Shown here: positions 56,682-64,000 of the stretch, one piece after another
Position numbering within the stretch: the first letter of the stretch is position 1
How the letters are laid out: each line of letters opens with the position of its first letter
IMG/VR virus record: IMGVR_UViG_3300032770_000019
Span: 1-64,000 of that record
DNA: 64,000 nucleotides
From: a virus
Strand: one strand, 5' to 3'
The notes under the pieces: generated by a model
What the model saw: the letters and a program-made list of their open reading frames with translations, nothing else
Told to the model about the DNA's origin: nothing
Databases searched by the model: none
Translations under genes and position numbers: made by a program

Positions 56682-59600
56682 GTCTGCGCAGCTCCGTGAA
56701 TCGAAGCAGTCATTGCCTGATGTGCCGTGCCGTTAAGAACACGTCCCATTGCGGCGCCCATCTGCGGACCGCTGGCTTTAACGCATGCAATCAACTGATC
56801 AAGCTTTCGTCCAATGTCGTCACCGTTAGCTCCCTTTGCCAGTGCGATAAACGCACGACGCTCTTCCGGAGTTAGTACCTCTTCCATTCCTCCGGTACGG
56901 TTAGTGACTAGGCGAGTTCCTGGCGGAAGTGGTCCGCCCTTGTCGTACCAGCCGTACGCTTGTTCGTGTGCCCACGCTTTTTCCGGCGTTCCGTATATCG
57001 ATCTAATGTAGTTGTGCATCCAAACGATTTGGTCGCCGGCACCGCCGCTGTTAGCTGAGCGGTCACCGGAAAGGTTAAGACCGTATCCACCGTACTCGTT
57101 ACCGAGAGATCCTCCGCCACCAGGAACACCGTGACCTAGTGCCTGAGCGATGCCCAACGCACCGGAACCCGGATTCTGTGCACGGCTGTTCCAGCCAGCT
57201 TCACGCATTTCGACAGCGTTCCACGCTAGCCAGTTCTGTCCGGTACTCCATTCCGGGTACATTCGTCTGGCCAGCGCAGCATTTTGTCCAGCTGTTCCGC
57301 CTGGCGTAAGTGCTCCGGTAATTCCGGCTGCTGTCTGAGCAGCGATGTTTTCCGCTTTAAACGCATGTGCCTTAATACCGCCGAACAGTCCCTCCATTAG
57401 TGACTTTCCTCCTTCGAACATTACGCTCGAAGGACTAAACCAGCCCCAAATCTTCTTAAAGATGCTAATGATTCCGTCAGCAAAACTAGTGAAGAAGTGC
57501 TCGATATCTCCTGCGATACTTTTGGCACCGTTCCAGATACTTGTTATCGCAGTCTTACCGATAGCGTACATTCCACTACCGAGGCGACTAAATGCTCCGA
57601 GTATCTTACCGGGTATTGCTTCGAAGAAGCTTACGATATCGCCCCAGACGTTCTTGATCGTTGAGAACATCGAATTCCACGCATTCGACGCATTGGTCTT
57701 CATACCGGACCAAACGTCGTTAGCGAAATTCTTTATGCTATTCCATACTCCCTTTAGCCATCCGAATATCGTATTCCAGATATTCTGAATGAACTGCCAG
57801 ATCTGTTCGTGATACTTGTAGATTACGCCACCGACACCGAGAAGTAGTGGCCACCACTGCTTAGCAAAGTTGAGAAAGTCGTTCCACGTTCCCTTTAGGA
57901 AGCTTACGATAGCGTCCCAGGTCTTGACAATTACGTTCCAGATCTGCGCATGATACTTCACGATCAGCGTTACGAGAATAGCTATTGCAATACCTATTGC
58001 CACAAACGGGTTCGTCGCCATTGCAAGAGTAAGAAGCTTCCATGCAATTACCAGTCCGGCTAGTACCGGAAGCATCGGCTTAAGTGCGCCTTCGAGTAGG
58101 GTAGTAAGCCACCTAACAATCTCAGTAAACGTCGGTACCAGCGGGAGAAGCAGTTTCAGGAGCGCGGATAGAACGGCTGCCGCCTGCCCGGCTAGCAGCG
58201 CAACGAACTGCGCAAACAAGTTAATGATCTGCGGTAGTACCGGTGCAAGGCCAACGAGAAGAGCTTCGATTACCTTAGCCAGTGGCTTGAGAACTTCGTC
58301 AAGCGCATTGGCTAGTACGAACATAACGCCGGAATTTTCGAGTACCTGGAAGACACTAGCAAACGCCTGCGCAAATACCTTCAAGCCGGGAGAGATCGCA
58401 ATAATCAGGTCGGCTACCAGCTTTAGGGAGCTAGCCAAACTACCAATTACCGCGGCAGCCAGCTTTCCTAGTACTTCGCCAACGGAAACGATAATCGGCT
58501 CAACTGCTTCGAACGCCTTAGTAAACGCAACAATTACGGGTCCGAGAAGCTTAGCAAAGACGCTGGCGAGCGTTCCAATAATCGGTAGCAACTGTCCGAT
58601 TGCTCCGAGAACGGCTTTAAGCACCTGAGCCGAGTCCGCCACCGCTGGTGCCATATCTCGGAAGAAGCCACTAAGGTCCTTACCCAGCTCTTCGAATACC
58701 TGTGCTAGGGTACCCATCACCGGAACGGTAGCCTTTACGAGCTCAATCAGTCCCGGGAAGATATCCTTGACGAGTCCTAGTAGCGTATCAACGAACGGTG
58801 CAAACGCAGGTGCCGCTGCCGACATTAGATCGAGGACCTGCTTAATAACGCCGGCAAGGCTATTAAAGATCGGCTGCAACTGCGGTGCGATGGTCTTAAA
58901 AATACTGGTCAGCTGCGGGAGAATTGCGTGTACGAGCTGCGTTACCTGACCAAGGATCTTCGTAATTGCCGGTACCATCGGAGCAAAGGCTGCTTCAATG
59001 GTCGTAGTTAGCGATCCCGTTACCTGCTTGCCAGCGGCATTCTGACCGCCGAATAGACTAGTAAAGGCGCTCTTTAGCTGCGGGCTAGCAGCTGCTAGCT
59101 TAGCGGTCAGGCCACCGATAAGAGCGACGCCCATTCCGATACCGGTAAAGCCGCCAAGTGCCGGAAGGGTAGCCATTGCCGAAGCAATACCGGTTGCTAG
59201 TGCACCGGTCTTACCGAACGTTGTATTAGAAAGGAACGAACGAATGAAGTGGTAACCGTAGTTGCGACCGGCATCGTCAGCCGAGTTACTTCCTCCCCCG
59301 CCACCGCCTCCCTTAAAGATAGCAGTAACTAGCCCGATAGTACGGGACTTAAAGCTAGAGCTAAAGTGCGACCCCGACTCACTACCGGCGGCATCCGCTG
59401 AGGCATCGTCCGCCTGCACCCGTACCTTTTCGGTAACCTCTCCAGGTGCACTAATCCCGGGACCGACCTGTACCTGTCGGACATTCTGCGTAACCGTACC
59501 GGCAGTGGCTTGACGGACGACATTCTGCGTAACGTCCTGTACGACCCGCTGGGTATCCGTTCCGCTAACTCCGGCACCGAGCTGCGGTGAGCCGCCTCTA

Positions 59601-59923
59601 AGCTGGTTCTGCAACTGCTGACGCAACAGGCGCTGCAGGGTCTGGTCGGTACCCGTTCCGATAAGACCGATGCCACCCGGCGCAGCTGCGGACTGCTCTA
59701 GCTTCTTAAGGAGTGTCGGATCGCTTCCGAGTAGCCCCTGACCTTGCGCCTCTACTCGGCTACGGTGACCTCCCTCGACATCCGTCTTTACCTTGATCGT
59801 AATGTCTTTAGAAAGCTCCGCGCGCAGCTTATCGTAATCGGCCCTAGCAGCGTTTACATCCCGCTGGAACTGGTCGCGCTTAAGTGTTAGCGTAGCCTCG
59901 ATTGCACCGGCATCGAATGTCAT
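56678..59923 (-). CDS. Tape measure protein with transglycosylase-like domain
   Basis: A 1081-residue protein. It starts with a coiled coil (LKRDQFQRDVNAARADYDK), has a long hydrophobic centre (about 230-690), amphipathic repeats rich in WNxI (WQFIQNIWNTIFGWLKG) and, at about 905-1020, a lysozyme-like domain with REAGWNSRAQNPGSGALGIA and GYGLNLSGDRS. It sets tail length and helps DNA entry. Its end overlaps the distal tail gene. Confidence 0.88.
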   Translation of the reverse strand: MTFDAGAIEATLTLKRDQFQRDVNAARADYDKLRAELSKDITIKVKTDVEGGHRSRVEAQGQGLLGSDPTLLKKLEQSAAAPGGIGLIGTGTDQTLQRLLRQQLQNQLRGGSPQLGAGVSGTDTQRVVQDVTQNVVRQATAGTVTQNVRQVQVGPGISAPGEVTEKVRVQADDASADAAGSESGSHFSSSFKSRTIGLVTAIFKGGGGGGGSNSADDAGRNYGYHFIRSFLSNTTFGKTGALATGIASAMATLPALGGFTGIGMGVALIGGLTAKLAAASPQLKSAFTSLFGGQNAAGKQVTGSLTTTIEAAFAPMVPAITKILGQVTQLVHAILPQLTSIFKTIAPQLQPIFNSLAGVIKQVLDLMSAAAPAFAPFVDTLLGLVKDIFPGLIELVKATVPVMGTLAQVFEELGKDLSGFFRDMAPAVADSAQVLKAVLGAIGQLLPIIGTLASVFAKLLGPVIVAFTKAFEAVEPIIVSVGEVLGKLAAAVIGSLASSLKLVADLIIAISPGLKVFAQAFASVFQVLENSGVMFVLANALDEVLKPLAKVIEALLVGLAPVLPQIINLFAQFVALLAGQAAAVLSALLKLLLPLVPTFTEIVRWLTTLLEGALKPMLPVLAGLVIAWKLLTLAMATNPFVAIGIAIAILVTLIVKYHAQIWNVIVKTWDAIVSFLKGTWNDFLNFAKQWWPLLLGVGGVIYKYHEQIWQFIQNIWNTIFGWLKGVWNSIKNFANDVWSGMKTNASNAWNSMFSTIKNVWGDIVSFFEAIPGKILGAFSRLGSGMYAIGKTAITSIWNGAKSIAGDIEHFFTSFADGIISIFKKIWGWFSPSSVMFEGGKSLMEGLFGGIKAHAFKAENIAAQTAAGITGALTPGGTAGQNAALARRMYPEWSTGQNWLAWNAVEMREAGWNSRAQNPGSGALGIAQALGHGVPGGGGSLGNEYGGYGLNLSGDRSANSGGAGDQIVWMHNYIRSIYGTPEKAWAHEQAYGWYDKGGPLPPGTRLVTNRTGGMEEVLTPEERRAFIALAKGANGDDIGRKLDQLIACVKASGPQMGAAMGRVLNGTAHQAMTASIHGAAQT

Positions 59924-60294
59924 AGCCGCTTACCTGCGATCGGTAGCTCCGGAGGCTTCTCTAGCCAATCAGCTTTACCTGAGATAGGCGTAACGTTGAT
60001 ACCTACCTGTTCAAGCGTTAGCTGTCGACCGCCGCTGGTATTCGTACCCGGCTGAGCAGTAGAAGGAGACGCATCCGGGTTGCCCATCGCACCCTCCTTC
60101 TGAAAGCCTTCGAGGTACATTCGCTTCTTATACCACTCGAGCTCTTCCCATTCCTCCGGTTCATAGCCAAGATATCGCTTTGCGGCGTAGTAGATCAGGC
60201 GCCTTTCACTGTACGCATCGGCGGGAGCTGCAGTAGCTGACCATTGCCCGGAGCCCGATTCGTCGTAGCGGCGCCAAAGTCTTCCGGGCGCAGC
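59920..60294 (-). CDS. Frameshifted extension of the tail assembly chaperone
   Basis: The -1 frame relative to the chaperone below is open from 60294 to the stop at 59920. It reads SGSGQWSATAAPADAYSER, then RRLIYYAAKRYLGYEPEEW and further. An ATG at 60120 is inside and probably not the start. The pair just before the tape measure is the classic place for a programmed frameshift. I could not identify the slip sequence; the shift must occur within 60197-60294. Confidence 0.65.
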   Translation of the reverse strand, partial: AAPGRLWRRYDESGSGQWSATAAPADAYSERRLIYYAAKRYLGYEPEEWEELEWYKKRMYLEGFQKEGAMGNPDASPSTAQPGTNTSGGRQLTLEQVGINVTPISGKADWLEKPPELPIAGKRL

Positions 60295-60656
60295 TCACCC
60301 GCAAGCCAAACGAAGAAGCGCATCCGGATACGTAGCGGAAGCTTAAGCAGCTGTGCCTCGCTAGGCTGATTCTTGCACAGCTTAGCGAAGATCTTAGCCA
60401 TCTGCTTCATGACGTCCGCGATACCGATAGTTGCATCCTCAGGAAGGTCAGCTAGCGCGATAAGCAGTTCCTCCGGTGAGGTATCACTATCGGTAATACC
60501 GACCTGCTCCAGGACATTCTTCGACATTCCGGAGAGATCCTTGAATAGAGTATCGATAGCCTTGTCGGACGGCTCGGGTATCGTTCCCTTTCCCGCATCG
60601 AACCTGGTGAAGTCCCAGTCGAGCGGCTCGACAATTGTTCCTGCATCGAAGCCCAT
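60195..60656 (-). CDS. Tail assembly chaperone
   Basis: A 153-residue acidic helical protein starting MGFDAGTIVEPLDWDF. KAIDTLFKDLSGMSKN and LADLPEDATIGIADVMKQ are typical helices. It lies between major tail and tape measure genes. Most ribosomes would stop at 60195 and some would shift to the extension. Confidence 0.75.
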   Translation of the reverse strand: MGFDAGTIVEPLDWDFTRFDAGKGTIPEPSDKAIDTLFKDLSGMSKNVLEQVGITDSDTSPEELLIALADLPEDATIGIADVMKQMAKIFAKLCKNQPSEAQLLKLPLRIRMRFFVWLAGELRPEDFGAATTNRAPGNGQLLQLPPMRTVKGA

Positions 60657-60668
60657 TTCGCCTTCCCC

Positions 60669-61277
60669 TTACGAGGTAGCGTTGGCCAGGAAGTCCGAGA
60701 TCGCGATCTGGCTGAGGTCGCACAGTGCGTTCAGCGTAATCGGGTAAAGTCGGGCATTCGCGGCACGACGGAAGTTGGTCGTAACGGTACCAGCGGACAT
60801 AATCTTCGGAACGTAGTACACCCGGGGGTAGCCGAGGTTATTCGTCCCTAGAAGTGCGCACGCCAGCAGTGCGAAGTTCGTGGAAAGCTTGAGTACCTGC
60901 ATCTGCGGCTGACCTGCACCGGCAGCGTAAGGCGTAATGGTACCGCCACCGCCGTATGCTAGGTTAATATTGACGAGGTTTTCCTCCGAAAGCGTAGTGG
61001 TAATCTGGAAGGTCGCCGTACTAACCAGCGAGGCAACCGGAATCGGAGTTTCCTCGATCTGAATCAGCGACATGTTCGGCGTGAAGGCGTTCTGGACCCC
61101 CTGGTCCGTTGCGCCATTGTACGTCCAACCGCTGGTAGCCCACTGAGTCGAGTCACCGTAGTTGTCCAGCGATGGCGGAGCAGTTCCGTACGGTGCCGTA
61201 AAGAGGTAAGCCACTCCGTACAGCACCTGCGTGGTATCGTATGCCGGTGGGATGAACTCGGTACCGAGGTTAGCCAC
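60669..61277 (-). CDS. Major tail protein
   Basis: A 202-residue beta-rich protein. TAPYGTAPPSLDNYG, then ATSGWTYNGATDQGV and ATFQITTTLSEENL fit the major tail tube protein family of actinophages; position before the chaperones supports this. GGAGGATAACCA precedes the GTG. Confidence 0.8.
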   Translation of the reverse strand: MANLGTEFIPPAYDTTQVLYGVAYLFTAPYGTAPPSLDNYGDSTQWATSGWTYNGATDQGVQNAFTPNMSLIQIEETPIPVASLVSTATFQITTTLSEENLVNINLAYGGGGTITPYAAGAGQPQMQVLKLSTNFALLACALLGTNNLGYPRVYYVPKIMSAGTVTTNFRRAANARLYPITLNALCDLSQIAISDFLANATS

Positions 61278-61289
61278 TGGTTATCCTCC

Positions 61290-61664
61290 TTACGGTGAAA
61301 CGGTAGGAATCGAAATGACGGCAGCAGCTACGGTCGTTGTTACGCCGGAAAGCGTAATAACCATCGTCCCGCCAGGCTGGAAGTTCTGGTTGAAGTGCGC
61401 CGGGCTATACGGTCCTAGGATCCACGACTTGGTTGTCGGGATGCTTACCGTACGAGTATTCGTAGGAACGACCGATTCGATCGCTGCAGTAATAACCGGA
61501 GTGCAGATCAGCGTGCCCGTGCTACCGTTGTAGATAATAACACCGAGGTTGCCGCTGTTCGCGAAGGCAATACCGTTACCCGATGTAATCGAAACCAGCG
61601 CCGCATTCGAGATATCGACACCGTTTTGGCTGATTGCTACGGGAGCCAGTGTAGTGTTCGCCAT
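61290..61664 (-). CDS. Small beta-rich structural protein
   Basis: A 124-residue Ser/Thr/Val-rich protein with AGNGIAFANSGNLGVIIYN. It lies between tail terminator and major tail genes and may be a head decoration or tail completion protein. Its start overlaps the upstream stop. Confidence 0.65.
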   Translation of the reverse strand: MANTTLAPVAISQNGVDISNAALVSITSGNGIAFANSGNLGVIIYNGSTGTLICTPVITAAIESVVPTNTRTVSIPTTKSWILGPYSPAHFNQNFQPGGTMVITLSGVTTTVAAAVISIPTVSP

Positions 61665-61960
61665 TACTGCTCCTCGATGTCGATACCGGCTTCACGAGCC
61701 GCACGGAGGAGAGGTCCGACCCTATCCGGCTTGACCGGGGTCCAGTCCGTACCGATTTCGATACCGCACCAGATGAAGCCGATAGCGTTAGGCGTTACCA
61801 CCCGCAGCTTCGGTCCTTCCACTTCCGTTTTCTCGGTAGCCACTACCTCTTCTCCCGCTGGCCTACCGGCACCCGGAGGATTCGGTGGTGCATCGCCTTG
61901 CGGCACCGACAAGGGCAGCGTAGGCTGCGGCTTGCTTTCGTCCTCCCACGCTTCGCTCAT
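61664..61960 (-). CDS. Acidic hypothetical protein
   Basis: A 98-residue protein. An acidic, Pro-rich first half (about 1-50) and a folded second half with LRVVTPNAIGFIWCGIEIG and a DRVGPLLRAAREAG helix. It sits in the head-tail connector region. No family is recognised. Confidence 0.6.
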   Translation of the reverse strand: MSEAWEDESKPQPTLPLSVPQGDAPPNPPGAGRPAGEEVVATEKTEVEGPKLRVVTPNAIGFIWCGIEIGTDWTPVKPDRVGPLLRAAREAGIDIEEQ

Positions 61961-61963
61961 TTT

Positions 61964-62407
61964 TCACACTCCAATCACAGCACGATACGTGCACGTATAG
62001 TCATAGCGGAAAGCCTGATCCGGAGGTCCTAGCGGTGCCGGCGAACCAGCGGCGCGTGTCACCAACGACACCTTGGTGTCGATACTTACTAGGTCGTTGG
62101 CGAAGTTTAGCGTTACCGGAAACTTCGCATTCAGAATCCGAAAATCGATATCCTGAGCGAGGATCTCACCGCTGGCCTGGTTGTTCTGATCGCTCCGCAC
62201 ACGCACCTGAAAGGTAGGCTGGTCTACGGCTCCTTCCATTGCGTATCCGAGTCCCGGCAAAAGGGTCACCGTGATTAGGCGATCCGGCATTTCGTGTATG
62301 TACGGACCCATCATTATCGCAGGCCAGCTGATCGGCGGAGTGGGCGGAAGTGTCGAAAGGGATGCAAGCCAATCGACCAGCGTTCCGACCGTCAATGCCG
62401 GCATCAC
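61964..62407 (-). CDS. Tail terminator-like protein
   Basis: A 147-residue protein. LVDWLASLSTL, HEMPDRLITVTLLPG, QPTFQVRVRSD and a last YDYTCTYRAVIGV follow the pattern of tail completion (terminator) proteins in siphoviruses. Position after the connector gene supports this. Confidence 0.72.
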   Translation of the reverse strand: MMPALTVGTLVDWLASLSTLPPTPPISWPAIMMGPYIHEMPDRLITVTLLPGLGYAMEGAVDQPTFQVRVRSDQNNQASGEILAQDIDFRILNAKFPVTLNFANDLVSIDTKVSLVTRAAGSPAPLGPPDQAFRYDYTCTYRAVIGV

Positions 62408-62985
62408 GCACCGCCTTTGTAGTTCGGCGGATGTTCGTGATGCTCAACGTGCCACCAGATCCAGCCAAGAAGTTCCGGAGGCAGCGGAGTACGCCGTGCC
62501 TTTTCTCGCAGCTCTTCTTCGGTCAAGCGATGCACCTGCGGAGGTCGCTCGTAAACGACCTCATCGTTATCCGTGACTGAAGGGTGACCGGAGTGATGAA
62601 GATCGCCCCACAGGAACGGTGCATGACCTTCGACACCGCCGATACCGGCAAGGTCCTCAACAGCATCCCGCATCGCACGGTGAAGCCCGCCCTCTTCGAA
62701 GGCCTGCCGGGCAATCTCCTCGAAGTACTCGTCACGATGTTCGTAAAGCGGTACCTCTAGGTACTTAGCCATTCCGCCGCGCGGGTGATGCAGATCGAGG
62801 CGCTCGTGCTGGTAATGCGCATAGATCTGATCCACGACTACGTGTCCAACGAGGTCCCCGTGACCTACCCTTTCGGATAGCTCACGAAGACCCTCATCGA
62901 ACGTTCGTGTCACCGTACCTGCCTTGAATGTACCTAAGCGACCAGCTAATCTGACGGCGCGCATTCCGACGAGAACGTCTAGCAC
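62404..62985 (-). CDS. Head-tail connector protein
   Basis: A 193-residue protein. YAHYQHERLDLHHPRGGMAK and LYEHRDEYFEEIARQ resemble HK97 gp10-like connector proteins of actinophages. The last part is His/Glu/Pro-rich. Position between the adaptor and terminator genes fits. Confidence 0.7.
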   Translation of the reverse strand: MLDVLVGMRAVRLAGRLGTFKAGTVTRTFDEGLRELSERVGHGDLVGHVVVDQIYAHYQHERLDLHHPRGGMAKYLEVPLYEHRDEYFEEIARQAFEEGGLHRAMRDAVEDLAGIGGVEGHAPFLWGDLHHSGHPSVTDNDEVVYERPPQVHRLTEEELREKARRTPLPPELLGWIWWHVEHHEHPPNYKGGA

Positions 62986-62997
62986 GCCACCAGTTTC

Positions 62998-63189
62998 TCA
63001 CGCGTTGTCTTCCCGTTCCGCCTTAGCAGCTTCGAGTAGATCGCCGAGCTGCCTGTGGAAGTACTCGACGTGCTGAGCGTTCTCGGTAATCTCTACCGAA
63101 GACACGCGGCTCTGCTGCACCCAAAGATCGACGCCAAGGTTGCCGCCGATAACGATGTTCTGACCGTCACGTCTTGCGTGCAACGTCAC
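62998..63189 (-). CDS. Small head-tail joining protein
   Basis: A 63-residue protein with a GTG start. VIGGNLGVDLWVQQSRVS and a helix (EYFHRQLGDLLEAAKAE) at its end. Probably a small connector or stopper protein. No family is certain. Confidence 0.6.
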   Translation of the reverse strand: MTLHARRDGQNIVIGGNLGVDLWVQQSRVSSVEITENAQHVEYFHRQLGDLLEAAKAEREDNA

Positions 63190-63205
63190 TAGTCGTCACC
63201 GCCCA

Positions 63206-63727
63206 CTAGATAATTCCCCAATCTTCCAGCGCAGGGTCGATTGACGGTCCTTGTCCATCGTCGCTTCCCTGCGAAATCTTTAGTCCGACATCCGACAGCT
63301 GGAACATCGGAACGGTCTGAGCGCCCGTTGAACCGCCCGGCTGGAATACCGAAGGACCTGAACGTGTAGGCGGTACATCGGCATCCGTAGTTGGCGTGCT
63401 ATCCAGCAGGCCCTGCTTGATCTGCGTTAGGGTCGTCCTAGCATCCTGGTACTGCAACACGACCGGGTGGTACTGATCGAGAGACTTACCTTTACGGTAT
63501 GCCAAGGTTGCGTAGTACGACCCCAACGCGATAACCACACCGCAGACCAGCGACGGGGCATTGTCCGCCGTGTAGGTCGTTCCGGTCGTTGCATCTACAA
63601 GGTCTTGTCCCCGCTGGATGTGCCTAGCGAGTTGCTCGTCAGTGAGCTCACCGCACGTACCGACCACGTTACCATCCGGGGCAACCGCTTCCCGAATGTC
63701 CTGCGGCAGTACGTACGGATCGCTCAT
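63206..63727 (-). CDS. Head-tail adaptor
   Basis: A 173-residue protein. LTDEQLARHIQRGQDLVDATT and LGSYYATLAYRKGKSLDQY are the helical bundle seen in gp6/gp15-like adaptors; the C-terminal 60 residues are Pro/Gly/Ser-rich. It follows the small gene behind the capsid position. Confidence 0.72.
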   Translation of the reverse strand: MSDPYVLPQDIREAVAPDGNVVGTCGELTDEQLARHIQRGQDLVDATTGTTYTADNAPSLVCGVVIALGSYYATLAYRKGKSLDQYHPVVLQYQDARTTLTQIKQGLLDSTPTTDADVPPTRSGPSVFQPGGSTGAQTVPMFQLSDVGLKISQGSDDGQGPSIDPALEDWGII

Positions 63728-63943
63728 CTACTCCTCCTCGTTGCCCTTTCCGTACACTTGGGCCTTTTCCGCATCGTTGAGCTTGCGAATGGCTCCCTTG
63801 CGCAGGAACTCCTCGGCGAGCGACCTACGCATACGGACATGCCGGTTAGCCTGAACCAGCGTTCCGTGGCTGCTGATCGGACGCAGCGTAACTGCATGCA
63901 CGATCGGCTCGGCCGCCGGGGCCTCCACTTCAGTATCGGACAC
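63728..63943 (-). CDS. Small head protein
   Basis: A 71-residue protein. A short acidic start, then TLRPISSHGTLVQANRHVRM and LAEEFLRKGAIRKL; small proteins like this often follow the major capsid gene. GTG start with AGGGAGG upstream. Confidence 0.62.
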   Translation of the reverse strand: MSDTEVEAPAAEPIVHAVTLRPISSHGTLVQANRHVRMRRSLAEEFLRKGAIRKLNDAEKAQVYGKGNEEE

Positions 63944-63956
63944 TTTACCTCCCTTG

Positions 63957-64000
63957 CTAGTTCAGAAGCGTACCGGACTGGGCACCGGCAAAGCTACCGC
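63957..64000 (-). CDS. C-terminal end of a head protein, cut by the window edge
   Basis: The frame reads GSFAGAQSGTLLN and a stop. By position it could be the end of the major capsid protein. If base 64000 were joined directly to base 1, the gene starting at 158 would stop after two codons, so sequence between the ends seems to be missing. Confidence 0.5.
   Translation of the reverse strand, partial: GSFAGAQSGTLLN

Noticed and set aside
1-64000. CRISPR array, integrase, transposase
   Set aside because: No regularly spaced repeats, no tyrosine or serine integrase motifs and no insertion-sequence ends were seen.

Overview
This window is most of the genome of a tailed phage with a long tail (siphovirus type) that infects an actinomycete. 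The head, tail and lysis proteins, the DUF397 protein, the Rv2179c-like exoribonuclease, the many GTG starts and the leaderless start codons all fit an actinobacterial host. The DUF397 protein points most towards Streptomyces or a relative, but the host is inferred. GC looks roughly 50-55% by eye, lower than such hosts. I see no integrase, immunity repressor, tRNA or CRISPR array, so the phage is probably virulent.

Layout. All late genes lie on the minus strand and are split between the two ends of the window. From about 9.9 kb leftward come small and large terminase, portal, MuF-like head protein, a membrane protein, two modular enzyme-like proteins (a ParB-like/zincin protein and a HipA/PI-kinase-like protein sharing a duplicated domain) and small structural genes cut off at base 1. 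From 64.0 kb leftward come the end of a cut gene (perhaps the major capsid protein), head-tail connectors, tail terminator, major tail protein, frameshifted tail chaperones, tape measure, tail tip proteins, small membrane proteins and three wall-active lysis proteins ending near 48.5 kb. The sequence is therefore probably a circularly permuted genome opened in the head genes, and a short stretch with scaffold and capsid appears to be missing.

The plus-strand early and middle region (10-48.5 kb) holds many small genes in tightly overlapping operons. Most operons start with a TTGACA/TAnnnT promoter followed by a conserved GGAGGTGACC ribosome binding sequence. The replication genes are a prim-pol primase, a SF3 (D5-like) helicase followed by an iteron-rich inverted-repeat origin candidate, a RecD/Dda-like helicase, a Snf2-like helicase, a Sak4-like RecA ATPase, a Cas4/RecB-type nuclease, a COG4741-type nuclease, a RuvC-like resolvase and a DNA polymerase I with a family-4 uracil-DNA glycosylase-like N-terminus. 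A contiguous 7-deazaguanine pathway (QueD, QueE, FolE, DpdA-like transglycosylase, amidotransferase-QueC fusion) predicts modification of guanines in the phage DNA.

The most unusual material is noncoding. There is a structured leader that can hide the primase Shine-Dalgarno sequence, a family of hairpins with conserved flanks just upstream of start codons, two copies of a 74-nt element with three blocks in identical spacing, a long structured RNA after a secreted-protein gene, divergent leaderless promoters, and a heptamer (CCAGCGG) that seems about tenfold over-represented on both strands.
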